Both the position numbers and the translations under genes were made by a program. Of a stretch of DNA of 64,000 nt, positions 32,465 through 40,584 are shown one piece after another. Numbering within the stretch: position 1 is the first letter of the stretch; each line of letters opens with the position of its first letter. Under the pieces are notes generated by a model. It made no database searches. It saw only the letters and a program-made list of their open reading frames with translations, and had not been told where the DNA came from. This stretch comes from Myxococcales bacterium (GTDB lineage Bacteria > Myxococcota_A > Polyangia > Polyangiales > Ga0077539), in assembly GCA_016793325.1 (NCBI GenBank), contig JAEUKI010000095.1, positions 1 through 64,000 on the forward strand. The letters run 5' to 3'.

Positions 32465-34084
32465 ATGACCACTGACAGCAACGGCAAGCTCGTGCTGCCG
32501 CTCACCAACCCGACCTTCATCGAGACGCCCTCGGCGCGCACCGGCGAGGTCTTTCACTCGTTTTCGCGCACGATGTGCCCCAAGTGCCGTCGCCTCGTCG
32601 ACGGCGCGCGCTTCATCCGCGACAACAAGGTGTACCTCCGGCGCGTGTGCCCCGACTGCGGCAAGAGCGAGGGGCTCATCTCGGGCAACGCGGATTGGTT
32701 CTTGAAGTCCCTCACGTACATCAAAGAGGGGAGCGTCCCGCTCAAGTTCTCGACGCCCGTTGAAAAGGGGTGCCCCGAGGACTGCGGCCTGTGCGCGGCG
32801 CACGAGCAGCACTCGTGCATGCCCATCATCGAGATCACCAATCACTGCAACCTCGAGTGCCCGATTTGCATCGTGCAAAACCGGCACAACTACAACATGA
32901 CGCGCGAGGAGTTCGCGAAGATCATCGACGGGCTCATCGAGAAGGAGGGCACGCTCGAGACGATCAACATCTCGGGCGGCGAGCCCACGATGCACCCGCA
33001 GTTTCTCGAGTTTCTCGACATCGCGAAGCGCCCCGAGATCTCGCGCGTGTCCGTGAGCACCAACGGCATCCGGTGCGCGCAGGACCTCGAGTTTTGCCGC
33101 GAGCTCGCCAAGCGCAACGTGTACGTGAGCCTGCAGCTCGACGCGCTCAGCAACCCCGCCCTGCGCACCCTCCGCGGCGGGGGAAATCAAGAAGAGCTCA
33201 AGCGAAAGACCCTGCGAAACCTCGAACAAGCCGGGGTCCGCACGACCATCGTCTCGACCGTCGCCAAGGGCATCAACGACGACAAGATCGGCGACTGCAT
33301 CAAGCTCCTCTACGAAAACGATTTCATCCTGTCGCTGATGTTTCAGCCCGCGGCGTTTACGGGCTACGGCGGAGCGCACTTCGCGCCGCACAACCCGATG
33401 GACGTGATGACGATCCCCGACGTCGTCGCGGCGATCGGAAAGCAAACCCCCGGCTGGCTCACCGAAGCAGACTTTCTGCCGCTCCCGTGCTCGCACCCCT
33501 CGTGCTTCGGCCTGACGTACCTCTTGAAGAACGAGGACACTTACACGCCGTTTCCGCGCTTCGTCGACATGGCGAGCTACATGGACGTGCTCTCCAACCG
33601 CGGGACCATCCGCACCGACGAGAAGTTCGAGCAGTCCATCCGCCACGCGATCAACGACCTGTGGACCTCGGCCGAACAAGTCCCCGACAAGGACAAGATC
33701 CTCTCGGGCCTCAAGCGCGCCTTGAAGCTCATGTACCCGCCCGATCAAGCGCTCGCCCTCGAAGAGCGCATGCGCCTCGGCGAGTCCGTCGTGAAGACCA
33801 TCTTCATCCACGCGTTCATGGACGAGTGGACCTTCGAAGTGGACCGCATCAAGAAGTGCTGCACCCACTACGCGCTGCCCGACGGGCGGCTGATGCCCGG
33901 CTGCGCGTACAACATGTTCTATCGCGACAAGGACCCGCGCTTCGAGGGCCCGCAAGGCGAGAGCACGATCTGGGGCAAGCAGCTCGTCGAGCAGCGCGAA
34001 GGCGCGACCGAAGCGCCGCAAGCGGTCGTCGCCGCGAGCTCGCTCGTCCGCAAGGGCTCGACGAACGCCGGGGACGCTGAGTGA
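32465..34084 (+). CDS. Radical SAM enzyme of the tetraether synthase (Tes)/MJ0619-like class, copy B
   Basis: The ATG at 32465 lies 16 bp after the stop of copy A and gives 539 residues. The N-terminal metal site is CPKC/CPDC (38, 41, 62, 65). GCPEDCGLCAAHEQHSC gives the auxiliary cluster cysteines 103, 107 and 110. CNLECPIC (128, 132, 135) is the radical SAM site and ISGGEPTMHPQFL follows. The central TIM-barrel part includes VSLQLDALSNPALRTLRGGG, matching the arrangement in MJ0619-like enzymes more fully than copy A does. The C-terminus keeps KKCCTHYALPDGRLMPGC. It is only moderately similar to copy A, so this is an old duplication. The SDR gene overlaps its stop (GTGA). Confidence 0.87.
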   Translation: MTTDSNGKLVLPLTNPTFIETPSARTGEVFHSFSRTMCPKCRRLVDGARFIRDNKVYLRRVCPDCGKSEGLISGNADWFLKSLTYIKEGSVPLKFSTPVEKGCPEDCGLCAAHEQHSCMPIIEITNHCNLECPICIVQNRHNYNMTREEFAKIIDGLIEKEGTLETINISGGEPTMHPQFLEFLDIAKRPEISRVSVSTNGIRCAQDLEFCRELAKRNVYVSLQLDALSNPALRTLRGGGNQEELKRKTLRNLEQAGVRTTIVSTVAKGINDDKIGDCIKLLYENDFILSLMFQPAAFTGYGGAHFAPHNPMDVMTIPDVVAAIGKQTPGWLTEADFLPLPCSHPSCFGLTYLLKNEDTYTPFPRFVDMASYMDVLSNRGTIRTDEKFEQSIRHAINDLWTSAEQVPDKDKILSGLKRALKLMYPPDQALALEERMRLGESVVKTIFIHAFMDEWTFEVDRIKKCCTHYALPDGRLMPGCAYNMFYRDKDPRFEGPQGESTIWGKQLVEQREGATEAPQAVVAASSLVRKGSTNAGDAE

Positions 34085-34842
34085 CACACACAATCAATCG
34101 GTGGCTCGAAGGACAGGTCGCGCTCGTCACTGGCGCGTCGCGTTCGCTCGGGCGAGCGATCGTGCTCGCGCTCGCGCGGCGGGGGGCCAAGGCCGTCGCG
34201 TTCACGTACGTGCGCGATCAGAAGGGCGCGGACGAGACCCTCGCGCTCGCCGAAGCGATCGCCCCCGGCGTCGTGACCGCGCACAAGTGCAGCGTGATCG
34301 ACGCGCGCGCGACGGAGCTGCTCGTGCGCGAGCTCGAGAAGGCCCACGGCGCGATCGACGTCCTCGTGAACAACGCGGGCATCACGCAGAACCTGCCCCT
34401 GGCCCTCATCGAAGAAGAGGACTGGGACCTCGTGATGGACACCAACGTGAAAGGCGCGTTTCTCACGAGCCGAAGCGTCCTTCGCGGGATGATTCGCAGG
34501 AAGAAAGGCGTCGTGATCAACATCGGCAGCCTCGCGGGCGAGCGCATGATCGAGGCCCCGCTGCACTACTGCGCGAGCAAGGCCGCGCTGCGCGGGTTGA
34601 CAGAAGGGCTCACGAAAGAAGTGGGCCGCTACGGGATCCGCGTTCTTTTGCTCGCGCCGGGGCTGCTCGAAGAGGGCCTCGGGAGAAACCTCCCGGACCA
34701 TCGCTTGAAGGACTACCTCGAGCACACGGCGCTCGGGCGCGTGGGGACGTTCGACGAAGTCGCAGAGCTGTGCGCGTTTATCGCGAGCGATCGCGCGGCG
34801 TACATGACTGGGTCGACGCTCGTCGCGGACGGCGGAGTCTGA
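34081..34842 (+). CDS. Short-chain dehydrogenase/reductase, FabG-like
   Basis: The GTG at 34081 overlaps the preceding TGA. The 253-residue protein has the cofactor motif LVTGASRSLGRAIVLAL, NNAG (about 98-101), catalytic Ser in NIGSLAGERM and Tyr/Lys in HYCASKAAL. The C-terminal tail TGSTLVADGGV is that of classical NADP-dependent 3-oxoacyl-ACP reductases. The loop after SLAG is close in style to FabG. It ends the radical SAM operon and may reduce a keto group on the same lipid or acyl substrate; this is inferred from coupling, not from sequence. Confidence 0.9.
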   Translation: MTHTINRWLEGQVALVTGASRSLGRAIVLALARRGAKAVAFTYVRDQKGADETLALAEAIAPGVVTAHKCSVIDARATELLVRELEKAHGAIDVLVNNAGITQNLPLALIEEEDWDLVMDTNVKGAFLTSRSVLRGMIRRKKGVVINIGSLAGERMIEAPLHYCASKAALRGLTEGLTKEVGRYGIRVLLLAPGLLEEGLGRNLPDHRLKDYLEHTALGRVGTFDEVAELCAFIASDRAAYMTGSTLVADGGV

Positions 34843-34866
34843 AGAGCGCGAGCGCGGTGCACGCGC

Positions 34867-34891
34867 TGCGTTGCGCATGTGGTGCAACGCA
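34867..34891 (+). terminator. Hairpin after the radical SAM/SDR operon
   Basis: TGCGTTGC-N9-GCAACGCA forms a perfect 8-bp stem 25 bp after the SDR stop. A short T stretch (AGTTTCG) follows. It is a plausible terminator for the operon. Confidence 0.45.
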
Positions 34892-35042
34892 AGTTTCGCA
34901 TCCTGTGCAATTCGAGATTTACAAGGATTTTCTCGAACGATTTCGAGCAGAGGAGGGTTGCGATCGCGCGCCGTTCTGCGACAGTTGCCCATCGCCTCGA
35001 ACGGAGCGGGGCGCGCGATGCGAACTCGCTCCGCCGCGGCTT

Positions 35043-35060
35043 GTTACTCACTCGAGTAAC
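35043..35060. promoter_or_regulatory. GTTACTC-ACTC-GAGTAAC dyad upstream of the Cys-rich lipoprotein gene
   Basis: A perfect 7-bp inverted repeat with a 4-base spacer ends 39 bp before the ATG at 35100, where an operator would be expected. AGAAGGA at about 35085-35091 is the ribosome-binding site. No binding protein is known. Confidence 0.4.
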
Positions 35061-35099
35061 CATGCAACTGCTGCAACTACCATTGAGAAGGAACGTGCA

Positions 35100-37340
35100 A
35101 TGAATCGAACTCGATCTTTGTGCGCGCTCGTCGCGGCCGTAGGGCTCGTGGCGTGCGGCACTCCCACACCCACTCCCGCGGACACAGGAATTCGCCAAGA
35201 CGTTCGCACCGACGGCAACACGCCGACGGACACCGGCGTCGACAGCGGCGTGACGGACCCGGACACCGGCGTCAACCCCGCAGACACCGGCGTCAATCCT
35301 GCGGACACGGGCACGGGCCCGATGTGCGCGGCTGGCGAGAGCGTCTGTGGCGGTGCCTGCGTCGATACGCAGACCAACCCGCTGCACTGTGGAATGTGCG
35401 ATCGCATGTGCGCGGCCGGCGAAGTCTGTAACGCCGGCATGTGCCGCGCCTCGATGATGTGCACGGCCCCCGAGGTCGCGTGCGGCGGCGGCTGCGTGAA
35501 CACGCAGACGGACGTCAACAACTGTGGCACCTGCGGCAACGCCTGTATGGCGGGCCAGCGCTGCGTCACGGGCACCTGCATGGCCGCTCGTATGTGCCCC
35601 GCTGGCGAGACGGACTGTACGCCGATGGCGGCGACGATGACCTGCGTGAACACGCAGACCAGCGCGATGAACTGCGGCTCGTGCGGCAACGCATGCCCCG
35701 CGGGTGAGACGTGCAACATGGGCGTCTGCCAGCCCCCGATGTGCCCCTCGGGCCAGACGCGCTGCACGGTCATGGGCGTCTCGACCTGCGTGGACGCGCA
35801 GACGGACAACGCCAACTGCGGCGCCTGCGGCACCGTGTGCCCTGCGGGACAAGCGTGTATGGCGGGAATGTGCCGCTCGACGTGCATGGCGCCGAGCCGC
35901 CTGTGCGACATCGGCGGGACGCAGACCTGCATCGACGTCCAGACGGACAACAACAACTGCGGCGCCTGCGGCACCGTGTGTATGGGCGGCCAGACCTGCC
36001 AGGCCGGCACCTGCCGTTGCCCCGCGGGCCGTATGTCCTGCGGCGGAACGTGCGTCGACACGACCACGGACGAAGCCAACTGCGGCGCCTGCGGAACGCG
36101 CTGCGGCGCGGCCCAGACCTGCACCGCGAGCCGCTGCGTCTGCCCGATGGGCCAGACGGCGTGCGGAACCAACTGCGTCAACACGCAGACGGACACCGCC
36201 AACTGCGGGATGTGCGGACGCGCGTGCACCGCGCCGGCGACCTGCAACGCGGGCGTGTGCAACTCGCTCTGCGGCCCGGGCACCACGCAGTGCAACGGGA
36301 TGTGCATCGCGTTGACGGCGTTCCAGACGGACAACAACAACTGCGGCGCGTGCGGCAACCGCTGCACCGCGGGTAACAGCTGCCAGGCGGGCACCTGCCG
36401 CCCGATCAACGACGTGCGCGCCAGCGCGATCTCGGTCGCGCTCAACTCGGCGCGCGAAGTCGTCATCAACGGAACGACCGCGAACGCGCTTCGCGACGGT
36501 CCGACCACGGCCTGCGGCTGCACGTCGGCGGGCAACGTTTGGTACCGCTTCACCGTCCCGACGCCGGGCGTCGTGTACGCGGACACCTCGGGATCGAGCT
36601 ACGACACCTCGCTCTTCATCACGGACTCGGCGGGCGCTCTCGTCCCGGCGCAGACCGCGAACGGCTTCGCCAACCCGGGTCTCTGCAACGACGACGCGGG
36701 CTGCGGAACGGGCGGCGGATTCACGAGCGGGCTGCAGTCGCGCTCGGCGGGCTTCTTCGCCGCCGGGACGTACTTCATCTCGGTCTCGGGCTGCGGAACC
36801 GGCGCGTTCCAGCTCCACCTGCAGTACGTCCCGAACAACGTCGCGCGCGTGTTCACCAACAACCGCATCACGGGCACGGGCAACACGGGCAATGTGACGC
36901 TCGGCGCGGCTGGCAGCATCGCTGCTGGCACGTGCGGCGGCGTGACGGGCTCCGAGCAGGCTCGCTGGTTCCTCACCTGCGGCGCCACGGCGACGCGCCA
37001 GCTCTTCAGCGTCTGCCGCAGCGATCCGGGCGCGCTCTTCACGCGCCGCCCGATCAACACGTCGACGACGACCTACGATCCGGTCATGTACGTTCGCAGC
37101 GCGCAGACCGGCGCGCAGGTCAACTGCAACGACGACGGCAGCACGGGCGCCGCGGGCATGCCGGACTGCCGCGGAATCATCCCGATCGCGGCGGGCTCCA
37201 CGGTGGGCTTCCTCGACACCCTGCACCGCGGCTCGCGCCTCTCGGGGCTCTCGACGCCGCGCGGCGTCGGCGTGGTGTTCAACGACACGCTCAGCACGAG
37301 CAGCCAGCACATCTTCAACATGCGCTTCGAAGCGCCGTGA
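35100..37340 (+). CDS. Large Cys-rich repeat lipoprotein
   Basis: The ATG at 35100 follows AGAAGGA and opens a lipoprotein signal (LCALVAAVGLVACG). The frame runs open far upstream, but that part is antisense-like and belongs to no product. The 746-residue protein has an Asp/Thr/Pro-rich linker. About nine copies of a roughly 38-residue unit follow, such as CVNTQTDVNNCGTCGNAC (C-x-NTQTD-x-NCG-x-CG-x2-C), from about 75 to 425. The C-terminal 300 residues form two beta-sandwich-like domains with NVWYRFTV and YDTSLFIT, like pre-peptidase C-terminal domains. Such Cys repeat proteins are characteristic of Myxococcota surfaces. It probably forms a disulphide-rich extracellular rod; the function is unknown. 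Confidence 0.83.
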   Translation: MNRTRSLCALVAAVGLVACGTPTPTPADTGIRQDVRTDGNTPTDTGVDSGVTDPDTGVNPADTGVNPADTGTGPMCAAGESVCGGACVDTQTNPLHCGMCDRMCAAGEVCNAGMCRASMMCTAPEVACGGGCVNTQTDVNNCGTCGNACMAGQRCVTGTCMAARMCPAGETDCTPMAATMTCVNTQTSAMNCGSCGNACPAGETCNMGVCQPPMCPSGQTRCTVMGVSTCVDAQTDNANCGACGTVCPAGQACMAGMCRSTCMAPSRLCDIGGTQTCIDVQTDNNNCGACGTVCMGGQTCQAGTCRCPAGRMSCGGTCVDTTTDEANCGACGTRCGAAQTCTASRCVCPMGQTACGTNCVNTQTDTANCGMCGRACTAPATCNAGVCNSLCGPGTTQCNGMCIALTAFQTDNNNCGACGNRCTAGNSCQAGTCRPINDVRASAISVALNSAREVVINGTTANALRDGPTTACGCTSAGNVWYRFTVPTPGVVYADTSGSSYDTSLFITDSAGALVPAQTANGFANPGLCNDDAGCGTGGGFTSGLQSRSAGFFAAGTYFISVSGCGTGAFQLHLQYVPNNVARVFTNNRITGTGNTGNVTLGAAGSIAAGTCGGVTGSEQARWFLTCGATATRQLFSVCRSDPGALFTRRPINTSTTTYDPVMYVRSAQTGAQVNCNDDGSTGAAGMPDCRGIIPIAAGSTVGFLDTLHRGSRLSGLSTPRGVGVVFNDTLSTSSQHIFNMRFEAP

Positions 37341-37348
37341 AGATGACG

Positions 37349-37371
37349 GGCCCTCGCAGGGGATGAGGGCC
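37349..37371 (+). terminator. Hairpin after the Cys-rich lipoprotein gene
   Basis: GGCCCTC (37349-37355) pairs with GAGGGCC (37365-37371) across a 9-base loop, 9 bp after the stop. A second dyad, TCACTGAC/GTCAGTGA (37468-37497), lies nearer the end of sucA. Confidence 0.45.
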
Positions 37372-37577
37372 TGAGCGCACACACCAAAGGGGGGACACCA
37401 CCGCTCTCGAGCGCGACGCGCTCGGGGGCGGCGGTGCGTTTGCGCGAGCGCTGTCAGCGCGGGTCGATCACTGACCACACAATCAAGTCGTCAGTGAATC
37501 CATAGCGCATCGCGCGAGCGCTCACGCCGCTGCGCCCCGCGCGTCACCCCCTCAGGCCCCCGCCCGCCGTCGCGAGG

Positions 37578-40385
37578 CTACTTCCCGCCGAACGCTTGCT
37601 CGATGAGCCGCGCTTGCTCGATCTTGTGGCTCGCGGGCGAGCCGGTCGCAGGCGACGCGCTCTCGTCGCGGGCCACGCACTCGAGCGGGTGCTTCGCGAG
37701 CATCTTCGGGAGACGGGCGGCGAGGTGGTACCAGGCGCCCATGTTCCACGGCTCTTCTTGCACCCACACGACGGGGGTCTTGGCGTCGTACGGAGCCAAC
37801 GCCGCGTCGAGCTCCTTCTGCGAGAGCGGGTAGAGCTGCTCGATCCTGACGATCGCGACGTCCGTGCGTCCGCGCTTCACGCGAGCCTCTTCGAGCTCGT
37901 AGTAGAGCTTGCCCGAGCACGCCAGCACGCGCGTGACCTTCTTCGGGTCGATCTTCTTGTCGCCGACCACGCCCGTGTCCGCGATCACGCGCTGGAAGCT
38001 GCCCTTCGCGAAGTCTTCGATCGGCGAAAACGCCGTGCGCAGCATCGACTTGGGCGTCATCACCACCAACGGCTTTCGCAGCGGTCGGTGCACCTGACGG
38101 CGCAGCACGTGAAAGAGCTGCGCGGCCGTCGTCATGTTGACGACGTACATGTTGTCCTCCGCCGAGAGCTGCAAGAAGCGCTCGAGTCGCGCAGACGAGT
38201 GCTCGGGTCCGGCGCCCTCGAAGCCGTGGGGCAACAAGAGCACGAGCCCGGACAAGCGCTGCCACTTGTCTTCAGCCGCGGACAAAAACTGGTCGATGAT
38301 GACCTGCGCTCCGTTGGCGAAGTCGCCGAACTGCGCCTCCCAGATCACGAGCGCGTCGGGGTAGTCGAGCGAGAAGCCGTAGTCGAAGCCCATCACGCCC
38401 GCTTCGCTGAGCGGCGAGTCGAACACGTCGAGCCGCGCCTTGGACTTCGCGACGAGCTCGTACGGAGACCACTTCTTCGCGGTCTTGCTGTCGGTCAGCG
38501 CCGAGTGCCGATGCGAGAACGTCCCGCGACGCGCGTCCTGGCCCGAGAGTCGAATGAGCACGCCCTCGGAGAGCAGCGTCGCGAACGCGAGCGCTTCGCC
38601 AGTGGCCCACTCGATCGCCTTTCCGTCTTTGACGGTCTCGAGGCGCTTCTTCCAGAGCTGCGCCACCTTCGGGTTCGCGCTGAAGCTCTCGGGCCACGCG
38701 AGCAGCCCTTCCGCGAGCTTCACGAGCGTCTCGACGGGAACGGCCGTGTTCGTGTCGGGCGTCTCGGCGTCGAGGCCCGAGCGGTACTTCTGCCAGAGCC
38801 CCGCGAACGCCGAAATCTGCGGCGCAGACGGGTCCTTTCGCGTCGCCTCGAGCGCCGCGTCGAGCGCCGCGCGCTTGTCCGCCGCGATCTTGTCAGCCTC
38901 GTCGCGAGAGATCGACCCGAGCGACACGAGCTGCTCGACGTACGCGTTGCGCACCGAGGGCTTCTTGTCGATCACCGCGTACATGAGCGGCTGCGTGAAG
39001 CGCGGCTCGTCGCCCTCGTTGTGGCCATACTTTCGATAGCCGTAGAGGTCGATGCACACGTCCTTGCCGAAGCGCTGGCGGTACTCGATCGAGATCGTCG
39101 TGACCCACGCGACGGCCTCGGGGTCCTCGCCGTTGACGTGAAACACGGGCATCTTGAGCAGGCGCGTGATGTCCGTGCAGTACCGGGTCGAGCGCGAGTC
39201 CCAGGGCGACGTCGTGAAGCCGACTTGATTATTGATCACCACGTGGACGGTGCCGCCCGTGGTGTAGCCCTCGAGGTTCATGAGGTTGAGGGTCTCGGCG
39301 ACGATGCCCTGCCCGATCACCGCGGCGTCCCCGTGGATCACGAGCGGGACGACGGCTTTGCGATCGGCGCCGAGCCGGTCTTGCTTGGCGCGGACGCGGC
39401 CGTTGACGACGGGACCCACGAATTCGAGGTGGCTCGGGTTGAACGCGAGCGACAAGTGCACGGTCTTGCCCGAGGACGTCTGAACGTCGTTCGAGTAGCC
39501 CATGTGGTACTTCACGTCCCCGCGGCCGAGGTGCTTCTCGGGGTCCTTGTCTTCGAAGCCCGCGAGGATGTCTCGGACGGGCTTTCCGCAGATGTTGGCG
39601 AGGACGTTGAGGCGGCCGCGGTGGGCCATTCCGATGACGACCTCGGTCGCGCCGAGGTCCGCGCCGCGCTCGATGAGCAGATCGACGAGCGGAATCACGC
39701 TCTCGCTGCCCTCGCACGAGAAGCGCTTGGCGCCGACGTACTTCGTGTGAAGAAACTGCTCGAAGACCTCCGCCTCGGTGAGCTTCGCGAGCACGCGCCG
39801 CTGCACCGCCGGAGCGAGCATCGTTCGGTTGAGCGTCGCTTCCATCCTCGAGCGCAGCCACTCGCGCTCTTCGGAGGACTCGATGTGCATGAACTCGACG
39901 CCGATGGTCCGGCAATACGTCTCTTCGCAACGCCCGACGAGCTCGCGCACAGTGAGCACGCCGCCCGAGCCGAAATCCGTGCTCACGGTGGCGTCGAGCT
40001 CGCTCGCGGTGAGACCGAAGGCGTCCGTCGTGAGCTCGACCGGCGGCGTCGCTTCGAGGCCGAGCGGATCGAGCTTCGCGAAGAAGTGTCCTCGCGAGCG
40101 AAACGCGTTCACGAGCGCAGAGACCTTCGCGGTCGTCGCGGACGCTTCGGTCGCCGCTGCCGCGCGCTGGGCGGCTTGCGTGATCGCGGGCGTAGGCGCC
40201 GCGTGCGAACCGTTGCCGTTGCCGTTGCTGACCGAAGTGCGACCCTCGATCGGCGCTGCGCCCTCTTCGTGGTCGAGCTGAACGAAGTACTTTCGCCAGT
40301 GCTCCGGAACAGACTGGGGATTGTCGATGTAGCGGAGATAGAGCTCTTCGACGACGGCCTGGTTGATCCCGAAATCGCGGTTCAT
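37578..40385 (-). CDS. sucA: 2-oxoglutarate dehydrogenase E1 component
   Basis: The product is the TPP-dependent E1 that decarboxylates 2-oxoglutarate and passes the succinyl group to lipoyl-E2 in the TCA cycle (EC 1.2.4.2). The 935-residue protein has the N-terminal helix MNRDFGINQAVVEELYLRYI for contact with E2. Hallmark motifs are VVIGMAHRGRLNVLAN, HGDAAVIGQGIVAETLNL, HVVINNQVGFTTSP and YGHNEGDEPRFTQPL. The C-terminal half has FSHRHSALTDSKT, WEAQFGDFANGAQVIIDQF and the LLPHGFEGAGPEHSSARLER segment typical of the family. No sucB or lpd is adjacent: the left neighbour converges and the right neighbour diverges, so E1 is encoded alone here. Confidence 0.95.
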   Translation of the reverse strand: MNRDFGINQAVVEELYLRYIDNPQSVPEHWRKYFVQLDHEEGAAPIEGRTSVSNGNGNGSHAAPTPAITQAAQRAAAATEASATTAKVSALVNAFRSRGHFFAKLDPLGLEATPPVELTTDAFGLTASELDATVSTDFGSGGVLTVRELVGRCEETYCRTIGVEFMHIESSEEREWLRSRMEATLNRTMLAPAVQRRVLAKLTEAEVFEQFLHTKYVGAKRFSCEGSESVIPLVDLLIERGADLGATEVVIGMAHRGRLNVLANICGKPVRDILAGFEDKDPEKHLGRGDVKYHMGYSNDVQTSSGKTVHLSLAFNPSHLEFVGPVVNGRVRAKQDRLGADRKAVVPLVIHGDAAVIGQGIVAETLNLMNLEGYTTGGTVHVVINNQVGFTTSPWDSRSTRYCTDITRLLKMPVFHVNGEDPEAVAWVTTISIEYRQRFGKDVCIDLYGYRKYGHNEGDEPRFTQPLMYAVIDKKPSVRNAYVEQLVSLGSISRDEADKIAADKRAALDAALEATRKDPSAPQISAFAGLWQKYRSGLDAETPDTNTAVPVETLVKLAEGLLAWPESFSANPKVAQLWKKRLETVKDGKAIEWATGEALAFATLLSEGVLIRLSGQDARRGTFSHRHSALTDSKTAKKWSPYELVAKSKARLDVFDSPLSEAGVMGFDYGFSLDYPDALVIWEAQFGDFANGAQVIIDQFLSAAEDKWQRLSGLVLLLPHGFEGAGPEHSSARLERFLQLSAEDNMYVVNMTTAAQLFHVLRRQVHRPLRKPLVVMTPKSMLRTAFSPIEDFAKGSFQRVIADTGVVGDKKIDPKKVTRVLACSGKLYYELEEARVKRGRTDVAIVRIEQLYPLSQKELDAALAPYDAKTPVVWVQEEPWNMGAWYHLAARLPKMLAKHPLECVARDESASPATGSPASHKIEQARLIEQAFGGK

Positions 40386-40584
40386 GAACTGGGCGCGCAG
40401 TGTATGGGATTTTGCAGGCGAATCGCCAACTGTCGCCGCGAGAAAATCACGAATTCACCGAGCGACTCGGACCGATCGCGACGAAATTGCGCGCTCACGG
40501 TGCGAACCGTGGGTGGCACCCGAGGTGCGTCGTGGGACGTTTTTCAGCACAGGCGCGGGCGACGCGCGATGCATCATCGTCCTC

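Noticed and set aside
34101..35099. Upstream extension of the Cys-rich lipoprotein frame.
   Set aside because: It overlaps the SDR gene out of frame; the real start has a ribosome-binding site and lipobox at 35100.
35330..36410. DNA-level direct repeats.
   Set aside because: They reflect the repeated CGxC amino-acid units in the lipoprotein and not a mobile or regulatory repeat.
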